The translations under genes were made by a program, and so were the position numbers. A stretch of DNA of 32,500 nucleotides from Stramonita haemastoma (Eukaryota; Mollusca; Gastropoda; Neogastropoda; Muricidae), in the NCBI GenBank assembly GCA_030674155.1, contig CM060317.1, positions 43,484,549-43,517,048 of the forward strand. The letters are read 5' to 3'. Every line of letters begins with the position of its first letter. The first letter of the stretch is position 1. Shown piece by piece: positions 23,018 through 28,530 of this stretch. Under the pieces are notes generated by a model that was not told where the DNA came from, searched no databases, and worked only from the letters and a program-made list of their open reading frames with translations.

Positions 23018-23342
23018 TGCATGCGTGCGTTATGTGTATTGTTTTGGGTTCACTGATAAGTGTGTTGTGTGTGCTGTGCAGGACGTGATGGTGGTGGGGG
23101 AGCCCACACTGATGGGGGGAGAGTTTGGGGATGAGGACGAGCGGTTGATCACCCGCCTGGAGAACAGCCAGTTTGAGGGCACAGGGGTGGGGCCAGAGGA
23201 GGAGGGGGTGGAGCAGAAGTTCTCCAACTCTCCCGCCTGGAGCCAGGGGCCTGGAGACAAGAAGACGCCCCCGGTGTCCTCTTCGGCCGCTGGGCCCCCT
23301 CCCCCCACAGGCAACCCCGAGACGGAGATAAAGACAGAGTGA
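3970..23342 (+). CDS. LDB: LIM domain-binding protein (LDB/Chip/NLI) gene, whole spliced coding span
   Basis: Joined exons are 3970-4176, 8836-8938, 10596-10768, 11678-11799, 13070-13153, 14865-14994, 15960-16114 and 23082-23342, with an optional exon at 18428-18478. The conceptual product is 411 aa once a one-base gap in exon 4 is allowed for. Family knowledge: LDB proteins are nuclear cofactors that self-associate through an N-terminal dimerisation domain and bind LIM-homeodomain and LMO proteins through a C-terminal LIM interaction domain (LID), bridging enhancer and promoter complexes. Seen here: a Met/Pro/Gly-rich start (1-35), DYRIHELNKRLQ (54-65) opening the dimerisation domain, NLWWDAF, EFFEDDA, IPRYFRSIFEGG, RQHRELIPRS, a basic KRRKRK nuclear signal (281-286), and the LID block beginning DVMVVGEPTLMGGEFGDEDE (326-345). 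Length fits the family (vertebrate Ldb1 is about 375-411 aa). Identity is very secure. Whether it is closer to Ldb1 or Ldb2 is not decidable, and most invertebrates have a single gene. Confidence 0.96.
4319..4410 (+). repeat. (GT)n microsatellite at the start of intron 1
   Basis: GT runs broken by GGTTTG, about 140 bp after the exon 1 donor, preceded by TTGTTTG-type T/G-rich sequence. A G homopolymer run follows at about 4529-4548. Confidence 0.9.
4790..5010 (+). repeat. Compound repeat: (GT)n, (GA)n, (GGCAA)n
   Basis: GT runs (4791-4906) pass into GA (about 4908-4955) and then into a pentanucleotide GGCAA array (4956-5010) of ten to eleven units with one GCAA slip. The array abuts the 3' end of a SINE-B tail fragment. 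Confidence 0.95.
5011..5066 (-). mobile_element. SINE-B fragment, 3' tail only
   Basis: TTCTTTTATTCGAGGATAAT followed by agataagcacacatgtgct and tacatccagtcccc matches the 3' end of the SINE-B copies at 12320, 25800 and 31450. The rest of the element is absent; unrelated A-rich DNA follows. Confidence 0.65.
5265..5500. repeat. A/AAAC-rich tract followed by (GA)n
   Basis: Simple AAAAC/AAAC sequence (5265-5440), then about 27 GA units (5443-5497). Another (GT)n tract lies at 5744-5794. Confidence 0.9.
6362..6535 (+). mobile_element. SINE-B fragment (sense) inside the minisatellite
   Basis: Begins at the ACATCTTGCGCACAC landmark, with CCGCTTTTCGGAAGAGTAGG, then gtgtgctggtgggaacaga, and ends at CTTATTCCATTATCCTGAAA. 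The head half of the element is missing. Confidence 0.75.
6564..6720 (-). mobile_element. SINE-A fragment (antisense), 5' truncated
   Basis: Starts with the reversed TTTAAC-type tail (ggttaaagttaaagtctgtc) and runs through aggctcatcaggccagtgct to the AACACAAGGTT block, where it stops. The same sequence continues in the full copy at 11096-11379. Confidence 0.8.
7341..8290. other. Intron 1 segment, no recognised feature
   Basis: AT-rich sequence with a C homopolymer run (about 7852-7867) and GT runs (8151-8214). The open frame at 7410-7682 on the minus strand resembles nothing I recognise and lacks exon-like composition. Confidence 0.5.
8291..8652 (-). mobile_element. SINE-C copy (antisense)
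   Basis: Read on the minus strand it starts GTGGATCAGTGGTCAAGAGG, a tRNA-like A-box region. It continues with a B-box-like GGTTTGATCCCC, then gggcctaaaacttttctggg and tgctagtcttttggatgaga. It ends at ATCTGCCATGACTTCA. The same body is found sense at 30702-31143 (gtgctagtctttcagatgag, cgacgtgctcttcccc, aatttcacgcag). The tail lies next to (TTTA)n-like sequence. Confidence 0.8.
8836..8938 (+). CDS. LDB: LDB coding exon 2 (dimerisation domain)
   Basis: Encodes residues 70-103 plus the first base of codon 104. It reads ESDNLWWDAFATEFF and then EDDASLTLTFCLEDGPKRY, matching the vertebrate block around DNLWWDAFTTEFFEDDA almost residue for residue. The acceptor is cttccag|GAG (phase 0) and the donor is TACA|gtgagt (phase 1). 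The 103-nt length agrees with the phases on both sides. It is part of the LDB self-association domain. There is no anomaly. Confidence 0.96.
8939..9997. other. Intron 2, first part: no recognised feature
   Basis: T-rich intronic DNA with pyrimidine runs (9366-9380 and 9670-9735). There is no conserved coding sequence on either strand. Confidence 0.5.
9998..10290 (+). repeat. 38-bp tandem repeat in intron 2
   Basis: Seven copies of a unit beginning GATAGCCAAGGAAATAAGAA followed by gacatttatgtattgaat. Most are 38 bp; the third is degraded (10070-10098). The high identity between units suggests recent expansion. Confidence 0.93.
10596..10768 (+). CDS. LDB: LDB coding exon 3 (dimerisation domain)
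   Basis: Encodes the rest of codon 104 through residue 161. It contains TIGRTLIPRYFRSIFEGG, YVLKHSKESFHN, SLDC and MVTQHGKPMF, all hallmark LDB strings. The acceptor is gttgcag|CC, which completes the Thr codon begun in exon 2, and the donor is CCCTAT|gtgagt (phase 0). Differences from the vertebrate protein (for example VTDLHY for ATELYY) are conservative. GC content is high compared with the AT/GT-rich introns. Confidence 0.96.
11096..11379 (-). mobile_element. SINE-A, full-length copy with target-site duplication
   Basis: Flanked by a perfect 14-bp direct repeat TATAGTGATTGTTG at 11082-11095 and 11380-11393, the signature of target-primed retrotransposition. Read on the minus strand it has a tRNA-like head: A box TAGTCTAGTGG and B box GGTTCAATCCC, which fit the RNA polymerase III consensus. 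A body follows (gccttggaaaaggcacttta, ggtaccaaccttgtgttggg), then a TTTAAC tail. Length is about 285 bp. The head is a SINE promoter, not a tRNA gene. Confidence 0.92.
11495..11529 (+). repeat. Poly-C tract (35 C)
   Basis: An uninterrupted run of C on this strand (G on the other) next to a short GT run, 150 bp upstream of exon 4. Homopolymer length is likely polymorphic and poorly sequenced. Confidence 0.95.
11678..11799 (+). CDS. LDB: LDB coding exon 4, with an apparent one-base deletion
   Basis: The acceptor tttgcag|GTGATCACAGAGGG gives V-I-T-E-G in the phase set by exon 3, aligning with VCVEG of vertebrate Ldb1. Downstream, RLLLEFTFDDLMRIRSWHF and then AIRQHRELIPRSVIGMQ is perfectly conserved, but in the next frame. 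The switch falls in the run at about 11687-11694 (gagggcgg), where one extra C would restore V-I-T-E-G-R-L-L-L-E-F and the family's exact 41 codons. As written the exon is 122 nt, and the exon-3 frame meets a TGA within 20 codons. A sequencing or assembly indel is the simplest reading. A real null or pseudogene is unlikely, since every other exon is intact. A weak donor four bases downstream in exon 3 (10773) would also restore frame but adds unconserved residues. The real exon 4 donor is CAG|gtttgt. Confidence 0.9.
11880..12065. repeat. ATC/ATG trinucleotide-rich region in intron 4
   Basis: Imperfect GAT/ATC and ATTATC runs immediately after exon 4, with histidine- or isoleucine-rich artefact frames. 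Confidence 0.8.
12295..12645 (-). mobile_element. SINE-B, near full-length (antisense)
   Basis: On the minus strand: ACGGGATAGCCTAGTGGTCA (A box TAGCCTAGTGG), then B box GGGTTCGATTCC, the body, and a (AATAA)n-like tail seen here as a TTTATTTA run from 12276. The tRNA-like head ends exactly at a (GT)n tract (12646-12700). The copies at 25783 and 31430 give the same architecture. Confidence 0.87.
12646..12706 (+). repeat. (GT)n microsatellite abutting the SINE-B head
   Basis: GT runs with short breaks, starting directly after the SINE-B terminus. The rest of intron 4 up to exon 5 (12707-13069) has no recognised feature. Confidence 0.9.
13070..13153 (+). CDS. LDB: LDB coding exon 5
   Basis: Encodes residues 203-230: PVDPALMEQMSKNITRQG and then LTNYTLNFLR. 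This matches the 28-codon vertebrate exon with DPQMLDQLSKNITRCGLSN. The acceptor is ttgacag|CCT and the donor AGG|gtaagg, both phase 0. The acceptor's pyrimidine tract is poor because a short GT run (13040-13057) sits just upstream. The segment is part of the dimerisation/linker region of LDB. Confidence 0.95.
13154..13767. other. Intron 5, first part: no recognised feature
   Basis: Ordinary AT-rich intron sequence. The open frames are short, with no conserved motif. Confidence 0.5.
13768..13956 (-). mobile_element. SINE-B copy, 5' half replaced by (GT)n
   Basis: The TTCTTTTATTTTGAGGATAA end, agcactcgtgtgctttttt, and gcgcaagatgttctgtg landmarks are present. The element breaks at the TTCTG position and is continued by a GT tract (13955-14014) instead of the SINE head. 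Confidence 0.8.
13955..14014 (+). repeat. (GT)n microsatellite
   Basis: About 29 uninterrupted GT units within or at the truncation point of a SINE-B copy. Confidence 0.95.
14213..14429. mobile_element. Unclassified inserted element with two hairpins, flanked by a 9-bp direct repeat
   Basis: TATTATCAA occurs at 14213-14221 and 14421-14429, bracketing about 200 bp of GC-richer sequence in an AT-rich intron. Inside, acggtactggaaccatt (14241-14257) can pair with 14279-14299 (aatgg, four-base bulge, ttccagtgccgt). A second hairpin, TTGCGCTCTA-AAGAC-TAGAGCGCAA, is perfect at 14360-14384. There are no terminal inverted repeats and no match to SINE-A, B or C. The direct repeat is low-complexity and could be chance. 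Confidence 0.45.
14637..14822 (+). repeat. CA-rich repeat region upstream of exon 6
   Basis: CA, CACT and CCC runs ending about 40 bp before the exon 6 acceptor. Confidence 0.85.
14865..14994 (+). CDS. LDB: LDB coding exon 6
   Basis: Encodes residues 231-273 plus one base of codon 274: LCVILEPMQELMSRHKAYGL followed by NPRDCLKTTLFQKWQRMVAP. Identical or near-identical strings occur in vertebrate Ldb1 and Ldb2. The acceptor is tttttcag|CTG (phase 0) and the donor AAAG|gtcagt (phase 1). A long CA-rich tract lies immediately upstream in the intron (about 14640-14820). This is the most conserved part of the family after the LID. Confidence 0.96.
15345..15590 (+). repeat. Long GT microsatellite region in intron 6
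   Basis: GT tracts at 15345-15470 (with TGTTG interruptions) and 15511-15590, split by a 40-bp unique spacer. Confidence 0.95.
15659..15956 (+). repeat. GTCT/GTGT microsatellite forming the exon 7 polypyrimidine tract
   Basis: Imperfect (CTGT)n and (CTAT)n over 300 bp, ending three bases before the exon 7 acceptor AG (15958-15959). Long frames over it are artefacts. Confidence 0.9.
15960..16114 (+). CDS. LDB: LDB coding exon 7 (nuclear localisation signal, Ser/Asn-rich linker)
   Basis: The acceptor tgtctcag|AG completes a Glu codon (274). Translation continues SARPPSKRRKRKGSASNN and then a Ser/Asn/Gly-rich linker, ending GFSLGSSMPG (residues 275-325). KRRKRK (281-286) is the basic nuclear localisation signal seen in vertebrate LDB (PSKRRKRK). 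The donor is GGG|gtaaca (phase 0). Unusually, the polypyrimidine tract of the acceptor is a 300-bp GTCT/GTGT microsatellite (15659-15956) that ends directly at the splice site. The linker is the least conserved coding part. Confidence 0.93.
16115..17464. other. Intron 7, first part: no recognised feature
   Basis: T-rich intron with a TCC run (16122-16160) just after the exon 7 donor. Frames are short and carry no recognised motif. Confidence 0.5.
17465..17640 (+). mobile_element. Diverged SINE-B copy (sense)
   Basis: ttcaaggacattttccctctgg, then ccacattggtgctgagtcca, agaaagtccttcaaatag, and gcagaacatctcgtgcatac follow the order of the SINE-B body with many substitutions. A 13-base piece (atgcagaacatct) occurs twice around a T run (17601-17610). 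Confidence 0.65.
17786..18160 (+). repeat. 42-bp minisatellite, nine units, in intron 7
   Basis: The unit is aaaactcagagcagagtccc followed by aaagactcctctgggagaagtc. Units 1, 2, 6, 7 and 8 are 42 bp; units 3-5 are slightly shorter. Because 42 is a multiple of three, a frame with a 14-residue periodicity stays open, but the indels move it from frame to frame without selection for one. It ends 270 bp before the lysine-rich exon. Confidence 0.93.
18428..18571 (+). CDS. LDB: Candidate alternative LDB exon: lysine-rich cassette (18428-18478) or LID-less terminal exon
   Basis: An acceptor-like cttgtag|GCA precedes an open frame in phase 0, compatible with exon 7. It reads AEKTKSKKKKKKAAEEE, then a GAG|gtgatg donor that is also phase 0. 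It could therefore be a 51-nt cassette joined to the LID exon (428-aa product). If the donor is not used, translation continues VMTENSEGLQCNGLEPAF and then 12 more residues to TGA at 18569-18571, giving a 372-aa protein with dimerisation domain and NLS but no LID. A canonical AATAAA follows at 19532. LID-lacking LDB isoforms are known in vertebrates (from memory). No homology of this segment to known LDB exons was recognised, so exon status rests on splice sites, phase and GC-rich codons only. Confidence 0.5.
   Translation, partial: AEKTKSKKKKKKAAEEEVMTENSEGLQCNGLEPAFPVVRTVCVRVGC
18572..22205. other. Intron 7 main body, no recognised gene
   Basis: Contains CT runs (18609-18640 and 18680-18705), a G-rich tract (20341-20368) and ordinary T-rich sequence. 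Frames at 19007-19240 and 20902-21156 have no recognised homologue, no repeat structure and no exon-like composition. I see no conserved exon here. Confidence 0.5.
19532..19537 (+). terminator. Candidate intronic polyadenylation signal
   Basis: The first AATAAA after the 18571 stop, followed within 20 nt by CA and then a GT-rich stretch (ggtctgtttctgtctgtttc). This is the arrangement expected of a working cleavage site. It would give a 3' UTR of about 980 nt for the LID-less isoform. No transcript evidence is available. Confidence 0.4.
22207..22466. repeat. Opposed (GT)n and (CA)n tracts
   Basis: GT at 22207-22264 (with AG interruptions) and CA at 22379-22466, 115 bp apart. They are complementary and could pair in single-stranded DNA or RNA. 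A run of about 18 G follows at 22530-22548. Confidence 0.9.
22926..23016 (+). repeat. (GT)n with terminal GCGC
   Basis: About 40 GT units followed by an alternating GC run, 65 bp upstream of the LID exon. Confidence 0.95.
23082..23342 (+). CDS. LDB: LDB last coding exon (LIM interaction domain)
   Basis: The acceptor gctgtgcag|GAC is phase 0. It encodes residues 326-411. DVMVVGEPTLMGGEFGDEDE, then RLITRLENSQFEG, is the LIM interaction domain, nearly identical to vertebrate Ldb1, which binds LIM domains of LIM-homeodomain and LMO factors. The tail (FSNSPAWSQGPGDKK and then Ser/Pro-rich) keeps the family's FNNSP-like motif and ends ETEIKTE at TGA 23340-23342. The last 45 nt of coding sequence lie in the first copy of a 71-bp tandem duplication (see 23296-23437), whose pyrimidine-plus-CACAG start resembles a splice acceptor, so the extreme C-terminus may vary. 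Confidence 0.95.
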   Translation, partial: DVMVVGEPTLMGGEFGDEDERLITRLENSQFEGTGVGPEEEGVEQKFSNSPAWSQGPGDKKTPPVSSSAAGPPPPTGNPETEIKTE

Positions 23343-23437
23343 CACCCACCTGCCCTGCCCTTTCCTCCCCTCCCCCCACAGGTAGCCCCAAGACCGAGAT
23401 AAAGACAGAGCGACACCCACCTGCCTTGGCTTCCCTT
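23296..23437 (+). repeat. 71-bp tandem duplication spanning the LDB stop codon
   Basis: Copy 1 (23296-23366) and copy 2 (23367-23437) share ctccccccacagg, ccgagataaagacagag and gacacccacctgcc with few changes. Copy 1 carries the stop TGA (gagTGAcac); in copy 2 it is gagCGAcac. Each copy starts with a pyrimidine run plus CACAG, an ideal 3' splice site. Linear translation stops in copy 1. Splicing into copy 2 in the same phase would replace the last residues by a longer tail ending at TAG 23519. Confidence 0.85.
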
Positions 23438-23990
23438 CCTTTCCCTCCCCTCACCCTGCCACAGGTATGGATGGCTAAGTCAGTCTCCACAGGACTCTCC
23501 TGCTCTCTGCAGTCAGGTTAGGGCATGAATGGACAGTGACTGTGGTGAGGGCTGTGACTTGGAGAGGATCTTGTCTGCAGAGCTGTCTGGCCCAGGATCT
23601 CCTCATCCGTAGCCAGCTTGGTTTAAGGGACCTCCAGCACTGCTGTGACTGTTATCCTTTAGTGGTGAAGAGGTCTGTGACTTTTTTTTCATCTTGTGGA
23701 GGGATGGTTGTTAAACAAGGCAAAAAGTTTTGAAAACAAAGAGTGGAGTGATAGAGTGACAGTGTATGGATACAGCAGAATCTCCCATTTGTTCTATGTG
23801 CTGCTGGCAAGATTATGTCGGAAAGAGCAGAGGTGTGTTGTGGATAAAAGTCTTCTGTTTTCCAGAAGCGTTTGTTCCATCTGAGGAAAGTGAAATGACT
23901 GAAAGCGCGGGACATCTTCCCAAAGTTAAAGTGGATGTGTATGTATGTTACAGGTCTGCTTTGTGAGAACTTGTATTATACATAAAAATG
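23438..23990. other. Probable LDB 3' UTR, no other feature
   Basis: Follows the LDB stop with no AATAAA, so it is probably transcribed as 3' UTR. No conserved coding sequence is seen. Confidence 0.5.
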
Positions 23991-24004
23991 TTAATTTTTT
24001 AGCA

Positions 24005-24530
24005 TTGTTTGCAGGTGAAAATGATGTGGTGTGTTTAGGAACATTGTGCTTGCAGGTGAAAATGATGGTGGTGTGTTTAGGGAACATTGTGCTTGCAGGT
24101 GAAAATGAAGATAGCATGTTTAGGGAACATAGTGAACATTCGTTTGCTGGTGAAAATGAGATAGGGTATTAGGAACATTGTGTTTGCAGGTGAAAATGAA
24201 GATAGGGTATTTAGGGAACATTTCGTTTGCTGGTTAAAATGAAGATAGGTATTTAGGAACATTTCGTTTGCTGGTGAAAATGAAGATAGTGTGTTTAGGG
24301 AACATTGTGTTTGCAGGTGAAAATGAAGATAGTGTGTTTAGGGAACATTGTGTTTGCAGTTGAAAATGAAAATAGTGTGTGTAGGGAACATTGTGTTTGC
24401 AGGTGAAAATGAAGATAGCGTGTTTAGGGAACATTGTGTTTGCAGGTGAAAATGAAGATGGCATTATTAGGGAACATTGTTTGCATATGCAGTTGAAAAT
24501 GAAGGTAGCATGTTTAGGGGTTATTTCAGG
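24005..24530 (+). repeat. 42-bp minisatellite, about twelve units
   Basis: The unit contains TTGCAGGTGAAAATGAAGAT followed by agtgtgtttagggaacattgtg. Units vary in length by 1-5 bp. It lies in the likely 3' UTR. Each unit has a TTTGCAGGT string, an acceptor/donor look-alike. Confidence 0.92.
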
Positions 24531-24736
24531 GTGATGGTGACGTGAGCACTTGGTGGACAGAATTCCAGGAAAAAATGAACATGCACAGCAGTTGTTTTTA
24601 AATCAGATTTCAAGAGCGTTTGGTTCAGGTGGTTTTTAGAACATGTCTGTGTTAAATATCCATTTGTAAGTACACCAAGGCAGAGGCCTAAAAACATGTT
24701 GATGTTGTAGAAATTTCCAGCTGCTTCTCTCCCCAT

Positions 24737-25142
24737 TATGACAGATCAGAATGGTACTTGACATGGTCCAGAATGGTAACTATGACAGATCAGAAGGTAA
24801 CTGTGACATGATCCAGAATGGTAACTATGACATGATCCAGAATGGTAACTATGACATGATCCAGAATGGTAACTATGACATGATCCAGAATGGAACTATG
24901 GACATGATCCAGAATGGTAACTATGACATGATCCAGAATGGTACTATGACATGATCCAGAATGGTAACTATGACATGATCCAGAATGGTAACTATGACAT
25001 GGTCCAGAATGGTAACTATGACATGGTCCAGAATGGTAACTATGACATGATCCAGAATGGTAACTATGACATGGTCCAGAATGGTAACTATGGCATGGTC
25101 CAGAATGGTAATTATGACATGGTCCAGAATGATAACTATGAC
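24737..25142 (+). repeat. 24-bp minisatellite, about sixteen units
   Basis: Unit ATGATCCAGAATGGTAACTA plus tgac, 24 bp (8 codons), very homogeneous. Both strands stay open: MIQNGNYD repeated on the plus strand and VIVTILDH on the minus. There is no start context or flanking coding sequence to support a protein. Confidence 0.95.
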
Positions 25143-25782
25143 ACACACACAGCCAGCTGAAGTGGAAGTGTCTTTCCTCACACATCTGTGATTGTCTCTG
25201 ACATGGCACAGCCAGCCAGTTGTTGAGCACTTTCACTCACAGGAGATCGTTTGACAGAATGAAGGCGCCATTGCTCAGCTTCATTTAAACATTGATGGGG
25301 AAGAACATAGCCTACACAGAAGGGGTCACTAGAGGGAGAGAGTTCAAGTCTATGGACGGCAGCAAAGCCAGTGGATAGGCAGGTCCAGAGTCAGAGGTCT
25401 GGATTGTAGCCATAGCTTTTGCACAGCTTTGAGTTGGTGTGTATACATGGACTATTTATTTTTCAGTAAGAAATATTGTAAATAGATGTCATGTATACTG
25501 TACTGATTGCGTTATTGTGAACACAAAGGATGGAGAGAGAGGAAGAAATGTAAAGAGATAAAAGTATTGCAGATCTATATATAATATATGTTATGTTTTG
25601 GCCTCTGCACTGTGTACACCATAACAGACATTGAAAGAGCACTCTCATTCTGCTCTGACTTATTCATGTTTCTTCTCCTGTGTTTGATGTATGTGTGTGT
25701 ATTCACTTTGTATCTGTGTGTGTTTACTGTGTGTATGTTTACTCTATGTGTTGTGTGTGTGTGTTGTGTGTGTGTGTGTTAT
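25143..25782. other. No recognised gene
   Basis: Mixed-composition sequence with GT runs near 25755-25779. No AATAAA with a GT-rich follower is seen, so it may still be 3' UTR. Confidence 0.45.
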
Positions 25783-26125
25783 TTTATTTTATCTATTTAT
25801 TCTTTTATATTGAGGATAGTGGAATAAGCACTCGTGTGCTTTTTTTCAAGTCCCCTTGTGTATGCAGTTTTGTAAATATTGTCATCTGTTCCCACCAGCA
25901 CACAATGGCCTACTCTTATGAAAAGTGGATCAGGATTTAACGTGTGTGCAAGATGTTCTGTATGCGTTTGCACACAGGGCCTTGTTTTACAGTTTCATCC
26001 GAAAGACTTTTGGGGAGAGTTGAGTCAGCACTGATGTTAACTCCAGGGAAAAATCCCCTCGAACGGGAATTGAACTCAGGTCATCAGATTGCAGTGCAAT
26101 GTTCTGACCACTGGGCTATCCCGTC

Positions 26126-26127
<2 letters not shown>
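25783..26127 (-). mobile_element. SINE-B, near full-length (antisense)
   Basis: ttcttttatattgaggatag, aagcactcgtgtgcttttt, cacacaatggcctactctta, gcaagatgttctgtatgcg and gactttggggagagt are all present. The tRNA-like head (minus strand: acgggatagcccagtggtcag) ends at 26127, again directly against a GT tract. Confidence 0.87.
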
Positions 26128-26128
<1 letters not shown>

Positions 26129-26189
<61 letters not shown>

Positions 26190-26254
26190 GAGTCATTAAT
26201 GGTTATGTTTCTTATGAAAGCTACAGTTTAGAGACAAGAGTAGTTATGAATTGG

Positions 26255-26324
<70 letters not shown>
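26129..26324 (+). repeat. Two (GT)n tracts
   Basis: GT at 26129-26187 and 26260-26324, separated by 72 bp of unique sequence. The first begins at the SINE-B head. Confidence 0.95.
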
Positions 26325-26326
<2 letters not shown>

Positions 26327-26329
26327 TGA

Positions 26330-27220
26330 GTGAGAGAGAATTGTTGTTATTGGTGGATATTGTGTTTGTTGTGAAATTTCTAAGGCAGCTGGAGTGGTGT
26401 CACTGTATCTGTCATAGCACCAGGGGAAAAGTCAGATGAATGACAACAGAATAATCACCTCTTGAGAAGTCAGTATAGGACAGGAGCAGTTTTCCAATTC
26501 TGCTAATCTAAGTACCTCCCCCCCCCCCCTCCACACACACACCTACTCCAAGCAAAACCCCCTGCAGCTCCCCCCCCCCCCCCCCCCAAATAAAAAACAA
26601 CAAAAAAAAGAACAACCAACAACAAAAAAGAACCCCCCCCCAAAATTTCCCTTAACAAAACAAACCAGAATCAGCTGACCAAATTCTTTCGAAGTCTGCC
26701 TATAGTCATCATTTCGTTCTGTCTTGTTTTTCTTCTTTTATTTCTTTCAGGGATATTGCAATTGTTTGTTCATTTTCCAAAGCTGTCATTTAAATAAAAA
26801 TTTGGAAGGTAATTAGAGATGTTGCAGCATCTCTGTCATCAGGGTAGTTAATATCTCAACTTCATCTTGGCAGTGGTCTGATGATGATGATGATGAGATG
26901 ATGATGATGATTGTTCATTGTTTTCTGTCACTGTCAGCACCTGTGAGGGTCATGTAGCTTCCCTTTGATAGGATGCCATTGATCATTTTTTAATCCTGAC
27001 CGATGTGAGCCATGGTGTGTGTAGCAGGGCCTAGGACAGGTCACCCTGTGAGGGCAGGACTGCTGAGTAACCTCACAGACCTCACAGAGTACAGGACAGT
27101 TTCTGTACAGTCACCAGCACTTTGTTTGCTTTTACTGTAGTAGAGGTGTCTGTGTTTCAAGGCTGTGATCAACATAGCAGCTCGCCATTTTGCTGATATC
27201 CCCAACATAGGAGAGTCGGA

Positions 27221-27221
<1 letters not shown>
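26330..27221. other. No recognised gene; homopolymer C runs and (GAT)n
   Basis: C runs at 26518-26530 and 26570-26587, an ATG/GAT repeat (26878-26911), and AATAAA at 26589 and 26793 without a convincing GT-rich follower. Confidence 0.5.

Positions 27222-27287
<66 letters not shown>
27222..27287 (+). repeat. (GT)n microsatellite
   Basis: About 33 uninterrupted GT units. Confidence 0.95.
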
Positions 27288-27291
<4 letters not shown>

Positions 27292-27894
27292 CAGGCATGC
27301 CTTAGTTACTGCTCAGCTAACTGAACGCTGACAGTTCTTGATATTGCAATAGGTTTTTTTTTAGTGTGTGCGTGATCTTGCATTGTTGAATTTTCTCATG
27401 AATTTTTTTTTTTTTTTTTTTAGAAAGAAATCAAAATCATTTTCTGTTTGTTTTTTTGTTTTTTTTTTTATTTGAGAAGATGCTTTTAATCTAACTATGA
27501 TTTGCTAACTTTTGTTTCCATGAATACTTCTGTTAGTATGTCTTTAATTTGAAAAAAAAGAATGATGTGCCTGTTATAATCTGAATGCTGTTTTTTTCAG
27601 TAAGATTTTTTTCTTTAAAAAGCAAAGCCAAAACATTATAGGTGGAACCAACCCAGCTGATTTTTTGGGGTGTTTTTTGTTTTGTTTTTGATTCCAGTTT
27701 TCAGAGCTAAAAAAAAAAAAAAAAAGCAGATAGTGATAGATTGGGTGAAAATGGGGAAGAAATAACTTGCGCTGCATCTTTAATATATGATAGTAAAAGA
27801 TGAAGGAGGTATGGGAGGGGGTTACTTTGCTGTCACTTTGTAACTGGTTGATACATTGTCTCTCATCATCATTTTTGGCATTCTTATTCATATC

Positions 27895-28015
27895 TGTATG
27901 TCTATCTACTATCTATCTAGCTAGCTAGCTAGCTATCCATCTATCTATCCATCTATCTATCAATCTATCTATCGATCATATCGATCGATCAATCTCTCTC
28001 TCTATATATAAATAA
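27895..28015 (+). repeat. CTAT/CTAG/GATC tetranucleotide repeats
   Basis: (CTAT)n, a (CTAG)n core at 27917-27933 and a GATC-rich end (27972-27990), then TATA. Both the CTAG and GATC motifs are self-complementary. Upstream (27288-27894) I see only T-rich unique sequence. Confidence 0.85.
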
Positions 28016-28016
28016 A
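28011..28016 (+). terminator. Candidate polyadenylation signal for LDB
   Basis: AATAAA followed by a GT-rich stretch (ggtgtgagtctcggttggtg, about 15 nt on). Use would give a 3' UTR of about 4.7 kb. A competing candidate is at 30252. Confidence 0.3.
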
Positions 28017-28438
28017 CATTAACCCATGGTGTGAGTCTCGGTTGGTGTTTTATCATTTTTTTGTCTGTTCAAGATGGAAAGGTATGCTTGTGTTTGTGGT
28101 AAATACACTGATCATGGAAGATCTGTCGTTATGTATTTGATGGATGGATTTGGGAGTGTGTTTATCATGGGTGCTGTCACATTTGGTGATGTGTGGAGTG
28201 TATTCAGATTGGTTTACCAGTTTTCTCATCAGTCTAACCTTACCTGGTCACTGTACTGCAGCAGACAGTAATGCCATGATGGATAAGGAAAAAGGTCTGA
28301 AGTCTTTCTGCATAAGGTGTTCTATGGATAATAAAAGCACTACTGATTATAAGACATCCCACAAATTTAACAAGAAATTGGATTTTACCAGTACATATAG
28401 TGCAGGTTGTTATAGAAACACATGCACGCATGCACGTG

Positions 28439-28440
28439 CA

Positions 28441-28528
<88 letters not shown>
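28439..28528 (+). repeat. (CA)n microsatellite
   Basis: CA tracts at 28441-28482 and 28484-28528 with one CCA break, preceded by a GCACGC-rich edge. Confidence 0.95.

Positions 28529-28529
<1 letters not shown>

Positions 28530-28530
<1 letters not shown>

Noticed and set aside
22866..23490. Minus-strand frames opposite the LID exon
   Set aside because: Antisense shadows of the conserved LDB exon and the 71-bp duplication.
24751..25236. Open frames on both strands with MIQNGNYD or ILDHVIVT repeats
   Set aside because: Explained by a 24-bp tandem repeat without stops. Both strands being equally open argues against selection for a protein.
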